From JAZSNA01 sp045536135 (GTDB lineage: Bacteria; Pseudomonadota; Alphaproteobacteria; CAAHEQ01; UBA3637): a stretch of DNA of 51,730 nucleotides. The translations under genes and the position numbers were made by a program. The stretch lies in contig JAZSNA010000008.1 of NCBI GenBank assembly GCA_045536135.1, positions 1 through 51,730 of the forward strand. Direction: 5' to 3'. Below the pieces are notes generated by a model, which did not search any database, was not told the origin of the DNA, and worked only from the letters and a program-made list of their open reading frames with translations. Positions 33,755-41,777 of the stretch are shown one piece after another (the stretch's first letter is position 1; each line of letters opens with the position of its first letter).

Positions 33755-33783
33755 TTGCAAAATAAAAAAAAATTTGATATAAG
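33755..33783 (+). promoter_or_regulatory. promoter of tRNA-Pro
   Basis: TTGCAA (33755-33760, preceded by AAAC) and TATAAG (33778-33783) are 17 bp apart, 14 bp before the tRNA. This placement fits a tRNA promoter. Confidence 0.65.
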
Positions 33784-33797
33784 ATGAGCCTATATAG

Positions 33798-33874
<77 letters not shown>

Positions 33875-33880
33875 ATATCA

Positions 33881-33911
33881 AAAAGCGGAAGTTTATACTT
33901 TCGCTTTTTTG
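33881..33911 (+). terminator. rho-independent terminator after tRNA-Pro
   Basis: AAAGCGGAAG and CTTTCGCTTT pair (one G-T) around a 6-nt loop and run into a T tract. It begins 7 bp after the tRNA CCA. Confidence 0.75.
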
Positions 33912-34095
33912 TTTTTTGTAAATTAAAATTTCTATATTTTACAATTGGATAATGTAATTCTTTTTGTTTTACCAAGTGTCCTTGAATATCTAATTATGTG
34001 TTGATTTTGAATGATAAAAGTATACTTTTTTACATAAAAATATACTTTTGTATGGTGTGAGTTTGTGTATTTACACACGTGGTATAAGTACTATC

Positions 34096-34130
34096 TATAT
34101 TAGATCGCTATAAGGCAAGGATCTAATATA
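34096..34130. repeat. perfect 11-bp inverted repeat with 13-nt spacer
   Basis: TATATTAGATC (34096-34106) and GATCTAATATA (34120-34130) are exact reverse complements. There is no flanking T-run on either side, so it is not an obvious terminator. It may be an operator or a structured leader element of an upstream-starting transcript. Confidence 0.6.
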
Positions 34131-34172
34131 ATTCTCCATAAATTGCCAAATAGTTTAAAAATGATAAAACAT

Positions 34173-34201
34173 TTGCATTTTGTTAATTTTTTTGATATAA
34201 T
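34173..34201 (+). promoter_or_regulatory. promoter of the ankyrin gene
   Basis: TTGCAT (34173-34178) and a perfect TATAAT (34196-34201) are 17 bp apart, giving a leader of about 65 nt before the ATG at 34275. Confidence 0.65.
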
Positions 34202-34274
34202 AATGGCTGTTGAGAAAAGGTATGTCAGATAAAATATATTTGGCGTGTTTGTTTTTTTATTAAGGAGGTTTGAA

Positions 34275-35141
34275 ATGACAGATGTGAAATCTTGGGACAA
34301 TACTTGGGGAACAATTAATTGGAAAAAAGATAAACCAAAAAAAGTTTTAAAAAAGGTTTATGATTTATTGGATTTTGGCGCGTATGTGAATGCAAAATCA
34401 GATTATGGCACTACACCGTTGCATATGGCTTCATTATGGGGATATACAGATGTTGCTAAACTTTTAATCGAGCATGGTGCGTATGTGAATGCAAAAGATA
34501 AGAGCGACGAAACACCGTTGCACCATGCGAAAGATGAAGAGATTGTTAAACTTTTAATCGAGCATGGCGCAGATGTGAAGGCAAAAAATAAGGCTGGCAT
34601 GACACCGTTGCATTGGGTTAATCATACAGAAGTTGCTAAACTTTTAATCGAGCATGGCGCAGATGTGGAGGCAAAAAATAGGGACGACCTTACACCGTTG
34701 CATATGGCTTCATTATGGGGATATACAGATGTTGCTAAACTTTTAATCGAGCATGGTGCGGATGTGAATGCAAAAGCTGAGGACGGCACTACACCGTTGC
34801 ATAGTGTTGTATTCAGGGGGCATACAGATATTGCTAAACTTTTAATCGAGCATGGCACAGATCTGAAGGTAAAAGATTGGTTTGGTCGTACAGCGATGAA
34901 TTTAGCGAGAGAATATGGAAGAGACGATATTGTTGAAATTTTAAAAGAAGCATCTTCTGCTCCTCGTTCAGAAAAACGTGAGAAAATAGAGAAGCATAAA
35001 AAAGAATTTCAAACAGAACGTCAGGATTTGGCTAAAAAATTGCAGGAAATTCGAAAAGAATACGGACATGAAGGCAAAGAAGTGGCTGAAAAAAATCGCG
35101 TTGTTCGAGAACTGCGTAAAAAAGCCGGTGTAGAAAAATAA
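34275..35141 (+). CDS. ankyrin-repeat protein, candidate secreted effector
   Basis: 288 aa. About six ankyrin repeats span residues 43-230, with the consensus TPLH.A...G..DVAKLLIEHGADVNAK. Two (about 76-134) are shortened by a few residues at the helix 1-helix 2 turn. The last 55 residues form a highly charged helix (EKREKIEKHKKEFQTERQDL onward). No signal peptide or membrane span is present, so export would need a non-Sec route such as type IV secretion; that is inference. The ATG at 34275 is chosen because AAGGAGG lies 6 bp upstream; a GTG at 34245 has no ribosome site. Confidence 0.88.
   Translation: MTDVKSWDNTWGTINWKKDKPKKVLKKVYDLLDFGAYVNAKSDYGTTPLHMASLWGYTDVAKLLIEHGAYVNAKDKSDETPLHHAKDEEIVKLLIEHGADVKAKNKAGMTPLHWVNHTEVAKLLIEHGADVEAKNRDDLTPLHMASLWGYTDVAKLLIEHGADVNAKAEDGTTPLHSVVFRGHTDIAKLLIEHGTDLKVKDWFGRTAMNLAREYGRDDIVEILKEASSAPRSEKREKIEKHKKEFQTERQDLAKKLQEIRKEYGHEGKEVAEKNRVVRELRKKAGVEK
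34412..34760 (+). repeat. exact 70-bp direct repeat inside the ankyrin gene
   Basis: Positions 34412-34481 and 34691-34760 are identical over 70 bp and 279 bp (93 codons) apart. A shorter 25-bp element, AAACTTTTAATCGAGCATGG and flanks, recurs five times. This indicates a recent in-frame duplication of a three-repeat block. Confidence 0.9.
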
Positions 35142-35157
35142 TTTTCCATTTTCTATG

Positions 35158-35188
35158 AAAAACCGCTCCGTTTGGGGCGGTTTTTTTT
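35158..35188 (+). terminator. rho-independent terminator of the ankyrin gene
   Basis: AAACCGCTCC and GGGGCGGTTT pair (one G-T) around GTTT and lead into eight T. It starts 17 bp after the ankyrin stop codon. Confidence 0.85.
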
Positions 35189-35245
35189 ATATTGCAATAA
35201 ACTAAAGATTGTTTTATTCTAAAATGGCTATTTTATGGAGGAAAA

Positions 35246-35512
35246 ATGCTTTATCTAATCAGACCTGAATTAAAATATTTTGATACATTTAAAAAAGCTG
35301 TTGCCGAATACAAAAACGATACAACGGCTTTCTGTACCATTCATCCGGTACAAAAAATGATTGATAATATCGATGATTTCGAAAAATATCTGACGACGCC
35401 GACCAATAAACAAATAAAGATCGTCCGAAAAGACGACTTTTTCTTTTTGAAGCAAGTGAAGATGTCATATAATCACCCAAAAACGCTTTATTTTTATATT
35501 CAAAATCCTTAA
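35246..35512 (+). pseudogene. short gene, probably the truncated N-terminus of a longer protein
   Basis: 88 aa, with a good GGAGG ribosome site. The start MLYLIRPELKYFDTFKKAVA resembles the beginning of GNAT-type acetyltransferases (LxRPsxexxxsxxxaxxE), but the acetyl-CoA motifs are missing because the frame ends early. Around 35460 the coding character seems to switch to the opposite strand (see findings). I read it as a relic of a longer gene; it could instead be an intact small protein. Confidence 0.35.
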
Positions 35513-35658
35513 ATCCACAATGTGTGTATAACTCATTAAACCCAAAAGCAATCTTATCAACAAAGAACTCATATACTTTTATATTTTTATTCATATTTTC
35601 AATTGATTTTATATCGCATTATTCTTATATCGTTAATTTAATAAAAAAGGTTTAAATA

Positions 35659-35877
35659 ATGCGACTTGATAAAAATATAGTTGTCAATGGCAAACAAACT
35701 TTAATCCAATTGGATGCGGATATATGGCAAGATTTGGTGGAAATTTGTCAAGCGGAAAATATATCCTTATCCGATTTATGTTCTTTGATTGACGGACTTA
35801 AAGGATCGGCGGAGTTAACTTGTGCAACACGACTTTTTATCATAACCTATCACCATCATTCTTTATTATCGAACTAG
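35659..35877 (+). CDS. ribbon-helix-helix DNA-binding protein (RHH_4-like)
   Basis: 72 aa. The sequence begins with MRLDKNIVVNGKQTLIQLD, a strand, followed by ADIWQDLVEICQAENISLSD, a helix and turn, and then LIDGLKGSAELTCATRLFI. This is the layout of the alphaproteobacterial RHH_4 family. Such proteins are small dimeric regulators; the target is unknown. AAAAGG precedes the start. It stands alone between gene fragments and a membrane protein gene. Confidence 0.8.
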   Translation: MRLDKNIVVNGKQTLIQLDADIWQDLVEICQAENISLSDLCSLIDGLKGSAELTCATRLFIITYHHHSLLSN

Positions 35878-35897
35878 AAACATCTATAATTCATTAA

Positions 35898-35936
35898 CAA
35901 AAGCGGGGAGTTAAAAAACATTCCCCGCTTTAAAAA
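35898..35936. terminator. bidirectional terminator hairpin
   Basis: AAAGCGGGGA and TCCCCGCTTT form a perfect 10-bp stem. It lies between the convergent RHH gene (plus) and the membrane protein gene (minus). The T-run is better on the minus strand (CTTTTGTT). Confidence 0.7.
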
Positions 35937-35947
35937 AATCAAAGTTT

Positions 35948-36304
35948 TTATTTTTGTGTTGTTTTTTTCTTTCTAACTGTTTTTTTAGGTGATTTTACTT
36001 CATTCGATAAAACACTTGTTTTTTCAGTGGATAAAATCTCACACAAAAGACGAAAAATCGCAAAGAAAATACATATAACAACCAATTCAAAGGTTATTAA
36101 AAATATATGTGGAAATTCTGTAAAGGCACTAAAAACACAGATTATAAAAACAACTAATCCAGCTAAATAAACCAATCCGACATAGCGACGAACAAAATCA
36201 CCGATCATATCAATCATCAATGGCTCTTTTAAATTCCGATAACGCCGAATGTAGTTCCAAAATATAAACAAGCCTTTTTTAATATTTATTAAAATTTTTT
36301 CCAT
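35948..36304 (-). CDS. small membrane protein with two spans and basic tail
   Basis: 118 aa, unknown family. A basic amphipathic N-terminus (residues 1-40) precedes two membrane spans (YVGLVYLAGLVVFIICVFSA and FLITFELVVICIFFAIFRLL). The C-terminus ends in a Lys/Thr-rich cytoplasmic tail (KKTVRKKKTTQK). GGAGAAAT lies before the start. It is 52 bp downstream of lysS on the same strand and may be transcribed with it. Confidence 0.65.
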   Translation of the reverse strand: MEKILINIKKGLFIFWNYIRRYRNLKEPLMIDMIGDFVRRYVGLVYLAGLVVFIICVFSAFTEFPHIFLITFELVVICIFFAIFRLLCEILSTEKTSVLSNEVKSPKKTVRKKKTTQK

Positions 36305-36356
36305 TTATTTCTCCTTTTGTTTATATAAATATTAAACTGATAAATACAACCCCTTT

Positions 36357-37820
36357 TTATTTTTTACGCATCGTCGGGAATGCCAAAACATCACGGATAG
36401 ACAAAGAACCGGTCAAAATCATAATTAAACGATCAATACCAACACCCAATCCGCCTGTCGGAGGCATACCATGTTCCAATGCGCAGACGAAATCTTCATC
36501 CATCATATTCGCTTCTTCATCACCGGCTTCCCGAGCTTTAACTTGTTCTTGTAATCGTTCGATTTGATCCAACGGATTCGTCAATTCAGAATAGGCATTT
36601 GAAATTTCCCAACAGTTAATATAACTTTCAAAACGTTCCACCAACCGTGGATTTGTCCGATGTGTTTTTGTCAGTGGGGAAATATCCTTGGGATGATCAA
36701 TAACATGTGTCGGTTGGATAAGGTTATGTTCACATTTTTCTTCAAATACCAGAGCAACAACATCGCCCCATTTCATTTTATCATCAACAGCAACATGTAA
36801 TTCCCGTGCTTTTGCCCGAGCTTCTTCATCGGTTTGAATTTGATCAAAATCAACACCGGTTTCTTCCAAGATAAGGCCTAACATTGTTTTGCGGGGCCAC
36901 GGTCCTTTTAAGTTGATTTTTTTACCGTCAAATTCAATTTCCGTTGTCCCCAAAACCTTCATTGCGGTATATTCAACCATATTTTCCAATAATGTCATCA
37001 TATCGTTATAATCTTTATACACCCAATATAACTCCATCATGGTAAATTCCGGATTATGTCGGGTATCCATTCCTTCATTTCTGAAATTGCGTCCGATTTC
37101 AAAAACAGCAGGCATTCCACCGATAATCAAACGTTTTAAATATAATTCCGGTGCAATCCGAAGATATAATTCCATATCCAGTGTATTGTGATGCGTAATA
37201 AACGGCCGAGCATTTGCTCCACCCAAAATGGGGTGAAGAATGGGTGTTTCAACCTCTAAAAACCCTAAATCACCTAAATATTGCCGGATGGCGGAAATAA
37301 TTTGACTCCGTTGTTTGAGTGTCTTCATTGTTTCATCATTACTCATCATATCCAAATATCTTTGGCGATATTTCGTATCTGTATCCGTAATTCCGTGAAA
37401 CTTTTCAGGTAAAGGTAATAAAGCTTTACATAAAACGGTTAAATGCTTTGTATCAACCGATAATTCACCCCGTTTGGTTCGCTTAACAGTTCCGTCAACA
37501 CCAATAAAATCACCCAAATCCAATAAAGATAAAATCTTTTTTTCTTCCTCCGGCAAACGTTCCAAAGATGAAAAGATTTGAATTTTTCCGGTTTCATCAT
37601 AGATATCCATAAACATACCGTTGTTGCGAATCGCTTTGATGCGACCGGCAACTTTGACCATATCGGATGTTTCTTGTTCCTTTTCTAAATCCGCATATTT
37701 TTCATTTAATTCAGCAGATGTTAATTCCGGTTTGTAAATATGCGGATAAGCATTGATTCCCATACTTTCCAATTCATTTAATTTTGAAAGACGAACTTCT
37801 CTTTGATCTAAATTTTCCAT
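36357..37820 (-). CDS. lysS: lysyl-tRNA synthetase, class II
   Basis: 487 aa. It charges tRNA-Lys. An N-terminal OB-fold anticodon domain (VKVAGRIKAIRNNGMFMDIY, about residues 55-75) is followed by the class II catalytic core: motif 2 FRNEGMDTRHNPEFTMMELY (about 247-266) and motif 3 GLGVGIDRLIMILTG (about 457-471). The length and domain order are those of the bacterial type. GAAAGG precedes the start. Confidence 0.96.
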   Translation of the reverse strand: MENLDQREVRLSKLNELESMGINAYPHIYKPELTSAELNEKYADLEKEQETSDMVKVAGRIKAIRNNGMFMDIYDETGKIQIFSSLERLPEEEKKILSLLDLGDFIGVDGTVKRTKRGELSVDTKHLTVLCKALLPLPEKFHGITDTDTKYRQRYLDMMSNDETMKTLKQRSQIISAIRQYLGDLGFLEVETPILHPILGGANARPFITHHNTLDMELYLRIAPELYLKRLIIGGMPAVFEIGRNFRNEGMDTRHNPEFTMMELYWVYKDYNDMMTLLENMVEYTAMKVLGTTEIEFDGKKINLKGPWPRKTMLGLILEETGVDFDQIQTDEEARAKARELHVAVDDKMKWGDVVALVFEEKCEHNLIQPTHVIDHPKDISPLTKTHRTNPRLVERFESYINCWEISNAYSELTNPLDQIERLQEQVKAREAGDEEANMMDEDFVCALEHGMPPTGGLGVGIDRLIMILTGSLSIRDVLAFPTMRKK

Positions 37821-37849
37821 AATAAAACCTTTCTCTTTGTCTTTTAAAA

Positions 37850-37878
37850 AGAGTATCTGAAAGATATTTAAAAGTCAA
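37850..37878 (-). promoter_or_regulatory. promoter of lysS
   Basis: On the minus strand TTGACT (37878-37873) and TACTCT (37855-37850) are 17 bp apart, 29 bp ahead of the lysS start and just after the mnmA stop. Confidence 0.5.
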
Positions 37879-37881
37879 TAG

Positions 37882-38928
37882 TTATTTTATAATACCGCCA
37901 CCGATAATATAATCATCGTTGTAAAAAACAATACTTTGACCCGCCGTTAAGCAATTCGGCGGATTATCAAAAACAACCCGACCATCGGGGAAAAGAGTGG
38001 CATCCAAAAATTGTCCCGTACTTCGAACTTTGGCCTTTGCTTTGATTTCATGCCTTAATTCATCAAACATAATCCAATTACAATCGGATATCTGGCATTC
38101 AGTTTTGATTAAATCTTTTTCACATCCCAATATAACATGGTTATCGGAAGCATCTAAACGAATAACATATAAAGGCTCGTGGTAAGATACCCCCAACCCT
38201 TTTCGTTGTCCGATGGTATAATTCCAATATCCTTGATGAGAGCCAATAACTGTACCATTTAAAATAATATCTCCCTTTTGCGGGGGGAATTGCAACAAAT
38301 CCGTATAAGGACCATCATAAAAATCCTGACTATCTTTTTTATGAGCAACAGATAATCCCAACTCGCCGGCCATTTGACGAACCTCTTCTTTGGTATAATT
38401 GCCTAGGGGGAAAAGAGCTTGTGATAATTGCTTCTGTGTCAATCGGTATAAAAAATAAGATTGATCTTTTTTTTCATCACGTCCTTTTTTTAATAAAAAT
38501 CGACCATTTTTTTCTTCAATCCTTGCATAATGTCCGGTGGCGAAAAAATCAAATTGAGTTTTCTTTTGAACTTCGTCAACCATATACCCGAATTTCATTA
38601 ACGGATTACATAAAATGCATGGATTCGGTGTTCGACCATTTTTATATTCCGAAATAAAGTTTGATAAAACAATTTCCTTAAATTTTTCCGAAGCATCAAT
38701 AATATAATATTCTTTAATTCCCATGGATTCAGCTAAGCATCCAATTTCTTTTATTTCTTTTTTTTCGCCCCGACCATAGCATGAATTGATAGCCGGTTTC
38801 AAATTCGGAATATCATTATTATATATGGACATGGATACACCAATAACTTCATGTCCTTGTTTTTTTAACAAGTGTGCAGTCAAGGTTGAATCAACACCAC
38901 CCGAAAGCCCGATTAAGACACGAGCCAT
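37882..38928 (-). CDS. mnmA: tRNA-specific 2-thiouridylase MnmA, variant active site
   Basis: 348 aa. MnmA adds sulfur to U34 of tRNA-Lys, -Glu and -Gln. The PP-loop is SGGVDS (residues 9-14), followed by ATGHYARI (about 130-137) and YTIGQRKGLGVSYHEPLYV. The first catalytic Cys sits in CILC (Cys 104 and 107), a CxxC where Escherichia coli has Asp-x-x-Cys. The second catalytic Cys, normally in SQDxC, is replaced: the sequence reads SQDFYDG (residues 200-206). It overlaps the antiporter gene by 16 bp and has a GGAGG ribosome site inside it. It may use a different sulfur-transfer chemistry, perhaps with an iron-sulfur cluster. Confidence 0.88.
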   Translation of the reverse strand: MARVLIGLSGGVDSTLTAHLLKKQGHEVIGVSMSIYNNDIPNLKPAINSCYGRGEKKEIKEIGCLAESMGIKEYYIIDASEKFKEIVLSNFISEYKNGRTPNPCILCNPLMKFGYMVDEVQKKTQFDFFATGHYARIEEKNGRFLLKKGRDEKKDQSYFLYRLTQKQLSQALFPLGNYTKEEVRQMAGELGLSVAHKKDSQDFYDGPYTDLLQFPPQKGDIILNGTVIGSHQGYWNYTIGQRKGLGVSYHEPLYVIRLDASDNHVILGCEKDLIKTECQISDCNWIMFDELRHEIKAKAKVRSTGQFLDATLFPDGRVVFDNPPNCLTAGQSIVFYNDDYIIGGGIIK

Positions 38929-39845
38929 GCAACATATCCTCCATATAAGATTAAGCAGATTAATCCATCAATCCGAGTTATTTTTCCACGATATCCAAAA
39001 AACATCAATAATAAAGTAACAGCCACCATAATATAAAAACTGTTTAACATTGCCGATGAAATCGGCGTTAATACAATCATGGATACAACACCCAATATCA
39101 TAAATACATTAAAGATATTACTGCCGACGACATTTCCGAATGCAACCGAATTTTCTTTTTTGATTGAAGCGACAATAGATGTGATTAACTCCGGCAAAGA
39201 AGTCCCGACAGATACAACCGTTAATCCGATAATTGCTTCGGATATACCTAAACTTCTGGAAATTTCAATGGCACTATCCACCATTAATTTAGCCCCCAAC
39301 AAAACGGACGCTATTCCACCAAAAGCATATATACATGATTTAAGTAAAGTATCGTTTGATTGAGTCGATAATTCTTTTTGCATTTCTTTAACAGCTTTTT
39401 TGTCTTGACTTTCGGAAAAATAGGCATAGCAAATATAAAACAATATAACACCCACAAAAGCTAAACCCATTAAGTAATTTATCATCCCAATCCAACAGCA
39501 AAAGCCTAAAAAGAACAAAGTCAGCAACAAAAATATACCATCCCGCCGAAACATTTTTTTATCTATTTTAAGCGGGCACAATAAACCAGCAACACCCAAA
39601 ACTAATAAGATATTCGCAATATTTGAACCAATCACATTCCCGACCACAATATCCGGAGCACCTTTTAATCCGGCCAAAATACTGGCCACCAATTCTGGTG
39701 TTGATGTCCCGAAACCCACCAAAACAATGCCGATTAAAAGTGTTGACACTCCGATTTTTTGAGCCAAACTGACTGCACCGGAAACCATCTTATCCCCACC
39801 GACAGCCAAAAAAATCAATCCGATAATAAATAAAATATATGTCAT
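38913..39845 (-). CDS. calcium/sodium antiporter (CaxA/YrbG family)
   Basis: 310 aa, about ten membrane spans. Two copies of the alpha-repeat that forms the ion site are visible: GFGTSTPELVASI (about residues 43-55) and VSVGTSLPELITSIVAS (about 201-217), each followed by GNVIGSNIANI or GNVVGSNIFNV. A charged cytoplasmic loop (SESQDKKAVKEMQKE) separates the halves. It exchanges Ca2+ or K+ for Na+ across the inner membrane. It shares an operon with mnmA and has AAAGGA before its start. Confidence 0.92.
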   Translation of the reverse strand: MTYILFIIGLIFLAVGGDKMVSGAVSLAQKIGVSTLLIGIVLVGFGTSTPELVASILAGLKGAPDIVVGNVIGSNIANILLVLGVAGLLCPLKIDKKMFRRDGIFLLLTLFFLGFCCWIGMINYLMGLAFVGVILFYICYAYFSESQDKKAVKEMQKELSTQSNDTLLKSCIYAFGGIASVLLGAKLMVDSAIEISRSLGISEAIIGLTVVSVGTSLPELITSIVASIKKENSVAFGNVVGSNIFNVFMILGVVSMIVLTPISSAMLNSFYIMVAVTLLLMFFGYRGKITRIDGLICLILYGGYVAWLVS

Positions 39846-39864
39846 TTTACGTCCTTTTTTATAG

Positions 39865-39893
39865 ATTTTAATCTCTTTCCGTTATTCTGTCAA
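39865..39893 (-). promoter_or_regulatory. promoter of the antiporter-mnmA operon
   Basis: On the minus strand TTGACA (39893-39888) and TAAAAT (39870-39865) are 17 bp apart, 19 bp before the antiporter start. It overlaps the T-run of the aspS terminator. Confidence 0.65.
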
Positions 39894-39924
39894 AGAAAAA
39901 ATGCCCTGAAATATCAGGGCATTT
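39891..39924 (-). terminator. rho-independent terminator of aspS
   Basis: AAATGCCCTGA and TCAGGGCATTT form a perfect 11-bp stem (39899-39924) with an AATA loop, followed on the minus strand by TTTTTTCTTTG. The stem reaches to within 3 bp of the aspS stop. Confidence 0.85.
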
Positions 39925-39927
39925 CAA

Positions 39928-41709
39928 TTAGTCTTTTTTGTCAGAGATCCTTAATTTAATATGGGCTTCTCTCAATTGTTTTTCGGACACCTCTGCCGGT
40001 GCATGCATCAATAAATCTTCGGCTTTTTGATTGAATGGGAAGGCAATGACTTCACGAATGTAATCTTCCTCGGCCAACAGCATGACAATCCGATCAAGAC
40101 CGAATGCGCATCCGCCATGAGGCGGAGCCCCATATTTAAAGGCATTGAGCATCCCACCGAATTTTTCTTCAACAACTTCCGGACCATATCCAGCAATTTC
40201 AAAAGCTTTATACATAATTTCTTTGCTATGATTCCGAATCGCACCGGAAGCCATTTCAAGTCCGTTGCAAACACAATCGTATTGGAATGCTTTAATTTCA
40301 AGCGGATTCTTTTGCTCTAATGCTTCCAATCCGCCTTGGGGCATAGAGAACGGGTTGTGTGAAAATTCAACAGTACCTGTTTCTTCGTTTTCTTCATAGA
40401 ATGGGAAATCAACAATCCAACAAAATTCAAATTTGTTTTCATCAATCAATCCCATTTCTTGTCCCAATCTGTTCCGAACAATACCGGAGAACTTCTTTGT
40501 CTTTAATCCTTTACCACAAACAAAGAAAACACTGTCACCATCAACGACTTGACAAATCTCCTTTAATTGTTCCAACCGATCAGCTGATAAGTTTTTAGCC
40601 ACCGGGCCCTTAGCACCTTCGGCAGTGAAAGAGATATAGGCCAATCCGCCAAAACCTTCCGCTCTGGCCCAATCATTCAATTTATCAAAAAAGCTTCTGG
40701 GTTTGTCGGCACAAGCCGGCACTTTAATCGCCCGAGCAAATGCACCATCTGCAATCATTTTGGCAAAAATTCCAAAATCGGAACCATCAAATACTTCGGT
40801 ACAATCTTTGATAATCAACGGATTTCTTAAATCCGGTTTATCCGATCCATACATCAACATCGATTCATTAAAATCAATCCGACGCCATGGATACGGGTTA
40901 ATTTCTTTTTTCGTAAACTTTTTCATTAAGTTATAAATCACCGGTTCCATGACATTCATGATATCATCTTGTTCAACAAACGACATTTCCATATCCAACT
41001 GATAAAATTCACCCGGAGTTCTGTCAGCCCGAGAATCTTCATCACGGAAACAAGGTGCAATCTGGAAGTATTTATCAAATCCGGATACCATTAATAATTG
41101 CTTAAATTGTTGAGGCGCTTGAGGCAAAGCATAAAACTTGCCCGGATGCAATCGGGACGGAACTAAGAAATCCCGAGCCCCTTCTGGAGACGACGCTGTT
41201 AAAATCGGCGTTTGGAATTCAGAAAATCCTTGGGCCCACATTTCGGTTCTTGCTGTTTGCATCACTTGATTGCGAAGCAGAATATTAGCATGTGGTTTAT
41301 CCCGTCTTAAATCCAAAAAGCGGTATTTTAAGCGAACTTCTTCGCTTAAATCCGACGCATCTCCGTTGACTTGCATCGGCAAGACATCGGAAGCCCCCAA
41401 AATACTGACTTTACCAGCGGCAACTTCAATTTCACCTGTGGACAACTTCGGGTTTAAAGTTCCCTCGGCTCTGGCCAAAACCGTTCCGTCTATTTGAATA
41501 ACTGTTTCGATTCTGATATCCTCAAAATCCTTAAAACAAGGTGCATCTTTATCAACCACGATTTGGGTCAAACCGTAATTATCCCGTAAGTCAATAAACA
41601 TCAAATTACCATGATCTCGTTTAGAATGAACCCAACCGGATAATTTGACTTCTTTTCCAATTTCCTGTTTTGTTAACGCACCACAGGTATGTGTCCGATA
41701 AATTGTCAT
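39928..41709 (-). CDS. aspS: aspartyl-tRNA synthetase
   Basis: 593 aa, the bacterial-type enzyme. The N-terminal OB domain (VKLSGWVHSKRDHGNLMFID), class II motif 2 (FRDEDSRADRTPGEFYQLDM, about residues 216-235), the bacterial GAD insertion (about 280-420) and motif 3 (GCAFGLDRIVMLLA, about 530-543) are in order. The cytoplasmic enzyme charges tRNA-Asp and perhaps tRNA-Asn. Its ribosome site lies in the arm of a 13-bp hairpin (41713-41746), suggesting translational control. Confidence 0.96.
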   Translation of the reverse strand: MTIYRTHTCGALTKQEIGKEVKLSGWVHSKRDHGNLMFIDLRDNYGLTQIVVDKDAPCFKDFEDIRIETVIQIDGTVLARAEGTLNPKLSTGEIEVAAGKVSILGASDVLPMQVNGDASDLSEEVRLKYRFLDLRRDKPHANILLRNQVMQTARTEMWAQGFSEFQTPILTASSPEGARDFLVPSRLHPGKFYALPQAPQQFKQLLMVSGFDKYFQIAPCFRDEDSRADRTPGEFYQLDMEMSFVEQDDIMNVMEPVIYNLMKKFTKKEINPYPWRRIDFNESMLMYGSDKPDLRNPLIIKDCTEVFDGSDFGIFAKMIADGAFARAIKVPACADKPRSFFDKLNDWARAEGFGGLAYISFTAEGAKGPVAKNLSADRLEQLKEICQVVDGDSVFFVCGKGLKTKKFSGIVRNRLGQEMGLIDENKFEFCWIVDFPFYEENEETGTVEFSHNPFSMPQGGLEALEQKNPLEIKAFQYDCVCNGLEMASGAIRNHSKEIMYKAFEIAGYGPEVVEEKFGGMLNAFKYGAPPHGGCAFGLDRIVMLLAEEDYIREVIAFPFNQKAEDLLMHAPAEVSEKQLREAHIKLRISDKKD

Positions 41710-41712
41710 AAA

Positions 41713-41746
41713 TATAACTCCCTTGTTTTAATTCAAGGGAGTTATA
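41713..41746 (-). promoter_or_regulatory. 13-bp hairpin covering the aspS ribosome-binding site
   Basis: TATAACTCCCTTG (41713-41725) and its exact reverse complement (41734-41746) enclose an 8-nt loop. On the minus strand the 3' arm contains AGGGAG, 8 nt before the aspS ATG. No T-run follows, unlike the true aspS terminator. The structure should block ribosome access unless opened. Confidence 0.65.
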
Positions 41747-41777
41747 TCACAATCAAAACCGAAAATCAATAAGATTT

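Larger units (their letters stand above)
33912..34274. other. AT-rich gene-free stretch with palindromes
   Basis: No convincing gene is seen in these 360 bp. The stretch contains the palindrome AAAAGTATACTTTT near 34015, a near-repeat of it 20 bp later, the palindrome TGTGTA-TT-TACACA at 34064-34077, and the 11-bp inverted repeat at 34096-34130. A promoter for the ankyrin gene ends at 34201. The density of small palindromes suggests protein binding or old recombination sites. Confidence 0.5.

Noticed and set aside
34245..34274. GTG start extending the ankyrin protein by ten residues
   Set aside because: It has no ribosome site, and AAGGAGG lies exactly before the ATG at 34275.
41713..41746. 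aspS upstream hairpin as a terminator of the preceding gene
   Set aside because: There is no T-run, and it covers the aspS ribosome site; kept as a less likely alternative in the finding.
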